From: Chalciporus piperatus
Lineage: Eukaryota > Basidiomycota > Agaricomycetes > Boletales > Boletaceae
DNA: 17,454 bases
NCBI GenBank assembly: GCA_038093975.1
Contig: JBBPTG010000386.1
Span: forward strand, 1-17,454
Direction: 5' to 3'
A program made the translations under genes and the position numbers. The notes under the pieces were generated by a model that saw only the letters and a list, made by a program, of their open reading frames with translations, had not been told where the DNA came from and did no database searches. Below, piece after piece: positions 15,242 to 17,454 of the stretch (positions are counted from its first letter, which is position 1; the number at the start of each line of letters is the position of its first letter).

Positions 15242-17454
15242 ATGTCTTCCTCCACCTCGACCTTCGCCTCCATCCCCACGCTCAACGGCTCGAACTACCT
15301 TACTTGGGCCCCCAAGATGCGCGCCTACCTTATGTCCATCGGAGTTTTTTATACGACTCAGAAGGCAGAAGATGACGGTGATGCCGATTGGTCTAAGAAC
15401 ACGGAGAAGGCAGTCGGTTCTCTCTACCTGAAGCTCAACGCTTCTCTCCAACGTCGTTGGGAGGAGGAGAACAATGCCAAGGCCCTTTGGGATGCCCTCA
15501 AGGACGCCTTCTCCCATCCCACTTTCGCAAACGTTTACGAAGAGTACGACACCTTCGAGAACATCAAGTTTTCTATTCACGAGTCCCCGGCTGGGACTTT
15601 CTCGAAACTCAGGACCGCGTTCCAGAAGTTCGACCAGTACAAGTTTCCTCTCTCGGATCGCTGGCAGATCCTGATGACGTTGAGGAAACTCAAAGTACTC
15701 CCTTACATGTCGACGTTTTTACAGTTGCTTAACGCGAAGTCCGGAGATTCGTTGAAGGACGTCACGACTACGGAGATACAAATAACGGGCACGGGCGAAA
15801 CGGCGGTGAGAACTCCACGTGTCGTCACTCGGCCTGGCACCCTTCCATTTACCCTCGACGAGATTGAGCAAACCGCTCTTGGTGCTTGGTCTCAGCAGAA
15901 TTCTTCGAAGGCTCCCGCGCCTGCAAAGCCTGCTCAGACTGCTCAGGCGTCCAAGATATCGGCTGTCAAGCCGAAAGGTCAGGACCCGCAGTTTACGCAG
16001 CAGCAGCAGCAGCCGGCGAACTCGAACAACGGTCAAGGGAACGCCAACTCAAATGGCAAGAAGAAGAAGAAACGCGGAACTCGTTCTGCAGAAGGTCAGG
16101 CAAAGAACGAGACTCGTAAGTCTCGTGCCAATGCCAACGACGCTTCGGCGTCCTTCGCCTTCTCTTCCTTCACCACCCCTCCCGTCGTCATCGCACCTGC
16201 AGCCACAGTCTTCACCACGCCCGCCGCCGACCCTCGTCAACTCGCACATTCCTCTGGTGCTACCCACTACGGGCCACCAGCTTTTCCACAGACCCTGCGC
16301 AGCATTGACCTCGCGCACCGCATCCTGGTCACGCCAACTCCGCAGACGCTTCGTCGTCTCGACAAGGTGGCAAACCCACCTTCGGACACGTTGTCTGAGG
16401 AACGGCCCAACAAGCGCCTCCATTTAATGGAGCGCGTCGACGTTTCGACCCCATTTGCATCGGTCGTGGAACTCCCTGACGAGGTTCCTGTCACACCTCT
16501 CGCTCCGCCCCCTCCTCGTCGCCCTACCTTGCGCGAACGTCTTGAAGCACGTTTGCCGGAGACTCCGTCTCCATCACCATCTCCACCACCAACGAATGAC
16601 CCCATTGTTCGCTTGCCCGGACATTGTCGGCAGTCTACGTTCGGTGAGATTGACCCTGGCACCTTCGCTCTGCCATTCATTACAACGGTTGCTCCTCTAC
16701 CGGAAGAGGATATAGTCTCTCTGGGGGAGGAATACGATATCGACGACTACATTGAGCGTTTTTACGCCGATGATGAAGTCGCGTCGCAACCACTCGATGA
16801 GAGGATCGGAGAAGTCTTCCCGGACATGGGAGAGTACTTTGACTTTGACTATGATATGACTGAAAGGTCTGTCTATTCACTCTCGCATCTTAGCGATGAC
16901 AACTCACAACTGCCTTATTCACAGCAGTATGTAGAGTATATACTGTCATCTGTCTTAGATAGCGAAGTACCAATGTGTATGTCGATGTTCGATCTCGATC
17001 CGTGTGAAGAATGCTTTAAGTTGAGCGATCCTGACGTTAAGTCGGATATTTGGCTCCTTGACTCTGGAGCATCGTCTCACTTCACTTATGATATGTCCGA
17101 TTTTTCGGAATACAAAGAATTTGAAGTCCCTAGGCAATGTAAGACAGCGAACGGTCTAGTACCTATCAAAGGTCAAGGCACTGTCTTGGTTAATTTCAAG
17201 GGATCTATCGTCAGATTATCCCCTACCATCTATATGCCCACGACGGACATCAAGCTCATTTCTATGGGCACTTTACTCCAAGATCAAGACATCTCTCTAC
17301 GGTCCGCTGGCAACGGAACATTGATAGATTTTTGGCATGCCCGTAAAAAGGCTACCATTCTTCAGTTCCACTCGCATCCTGGCTCCACAATGTATTTCAT
17401 ACGTGCCGATGTGGTCAAGACCAAACAATTTTCAACTGTGAAGTTATACGCGAC
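15242..17454 (+). CDS. Gag-protease part of copia Gag-Pol (partial)
   Basis: The frame is open for 737 codons and runs off the window. The first 200 residues resemble copia-type Gag (GSNYLTWAPKMRAYL near residue 17), which builds the virus-like particle in the cytoplasm. No CCHC zinc knuckle is present. In its place are a five-Gln run (residues 253-257), an Asn-rich stretch and a Lys-rich patch near 270-280 (NGKKKKKRG). A long linker follows, Pro-rich then strongly acidic around 500-560, a region of unknown role. The aspartic protease motif WLLDSGASSHFT has its catalytic Asp at residue 607. Integrase and RT would lie beyond the window. The start ATG at 15242 is the first in frame after the leader and gives the usual short copia N-terminus. 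No disabling change is visible in this part. Confidence 0.88.
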   Translation, partial: MSSSTSTFASIPTLNGSNYLTWAPKMRAYLMSIGVFYTTQKAEDDGDADWSKNTEKAVGSLYLKLNASLQRRWEEENNAKALWDALKDAFSHPTFANVYEEYDTFENIKFSIHESPAGTFSKLRTAFQKFDQYKFPLSDRWQILMTLRKLKVLPYMSTFLQLLNAKSGDSLKDVTTTEIQITGTGETAVRTPRVVTRPGTLPFTLDEIEQTALGAWSQQNSSKAPAPAKPAQTAQASKISAVKPKGQDPQFTQQQQQPANSNNGQGNANSNGKKKKKRGTRSAEGQAKNETRKSRANANDASASFAFSSFTTPPVVIAPAATVFTTPAADPRQLAHSSGATHYGPPAFPQTLRSIDLAHRILVTPTPQTLRRLDKVANPPSDTLSEERPNKRLHLMERVDVSTPFASVVELPDEVPVTPLAPPPPRRPTLRERLEARLPETPSPSPSPPPTNDPIVRLPGHCRQSTFGEIDPGTFALPFITTVAPLPEEDIVSLGEEYDIDDYIERFYADDEVASQPLDERIGEVFPDMGEYFDFDYDMTERSVYSLSHLSDDNSQLPYSQQYVEYILSSVLDSEVPMCMSMFDLDPCEECFKLSDPDVKSDIWLLDSGASSHFTYDMSDFSEYKEFEVPRQCKTANGLVPIKGQGTVLVNFKGSIVRLSPTIYMPTTDIKLISMGTLLQDQDISLRSAGNGTLIDFWHARKKATILQFHSHPGSTMYFIRADVVKTKQFSTVKLYA

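Larger units (their letters stand above)
14738..17454 (+). mobile_element. Ty1/copia retrotransposon, 5' part
   Basis: A 5' LTR, primer-binding site, leader and a Gag-protease ORF run off the right window edge. The copia assignment rests on the protease motif WLLDSGASSHFT, the single long Gag-Pol frame, TGTTGA...TCAACA LTR ends and half-tRNA priming. The element sits inside the gypsy-2 LTR. CTTTC (14733-14737) should be repeated after its 3' LTR as a target duplication. Confidence 0.9.

Noticed and set aside
15819..16680. Several open frames on both strands over the copia gag (15819-16427 +, 16049-16423 -, 16267-16680 -)
   Set aside because: They are shadows of the continuous GC-rich Gag-protease frame that starts at 15242 and runs to the window edge. 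Their Arg/Ser-rich compositions are typical of out-of-frame readings.
1..17454. CRISPR array, bacterial operon or defence system
   Set aside because: No regularly spaced repeats or prokaryotic gene signals are present; all supported genes are eukaryotic transposon genes.

Overview
This window looks like a transposon-dense region of a filamentous fungus, most likely a basidiomycete (Agaricomycetes). The signs are chromodomain Ty3/gypsy elements, a pogo/CENP-B-type DDE transposase gene with one 58-bp GT-AG intron, and a Ty1/copia element whose primer-binding site matches a fungal initiator tRNA-Met. I found no host gene, rRNA, complete tRNA or CRISPR array. The assignment rests on protein family resemblance and intron style, not on a database search.

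Layout. (1) 1-4360: the 3' part of a Ty3/gypsy chromovirus, here called gypsy-1, on the + strand. It has the tail of Gag, an intact pol ORF (protease, RT, RNase H, integrase, chromodomain), a polypurine tract and a 3' LTR. Gag and Pol are joined by a canonical -1 slippery heptamer, with an ATGA stop/start overlap just downstream. (2) 4361-7191: a DNA transposon of the pogo/CENP-B type with an apparently intact two-exon transposase (721 aa). (3) 7192-14737: a second chromovirus family, gypsy-2, present twice as a large imperfect palindrome. The left arm (7314-10591, - strand) and right arm (10767-14035, + strand) face each other across a 175-bp spacer. Both copies lack the LTR-gag-protease end and both are broken. 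The right copy carries an extra ORF after pol with two zinc knuckles, a polypurine tract and the start of a 3' LTR. The left copy ends in a short LTR remnant. (4) 14738-17454: the 5' part of a Ty1/copia element inserted into the gypsy-2 3' LTR. It has a complete 239-bp LTR, a half-tRNA primer-binding site, a structured leader, and a Gag-protease ORF that stays open to the window edge.

The elements are independent mobile elements, not one pathway. The copia insertion is younger than the right gypsy-2 copy because it interrupts that copy's LTR. The points most worth following are the gypsy-1 frameshift signal, the half-tRNA priming site, the 3.3-kb palindrome as a possible source of hairpin RNA against gypsy-2, and the post-pol zinc-knuckle ORF.
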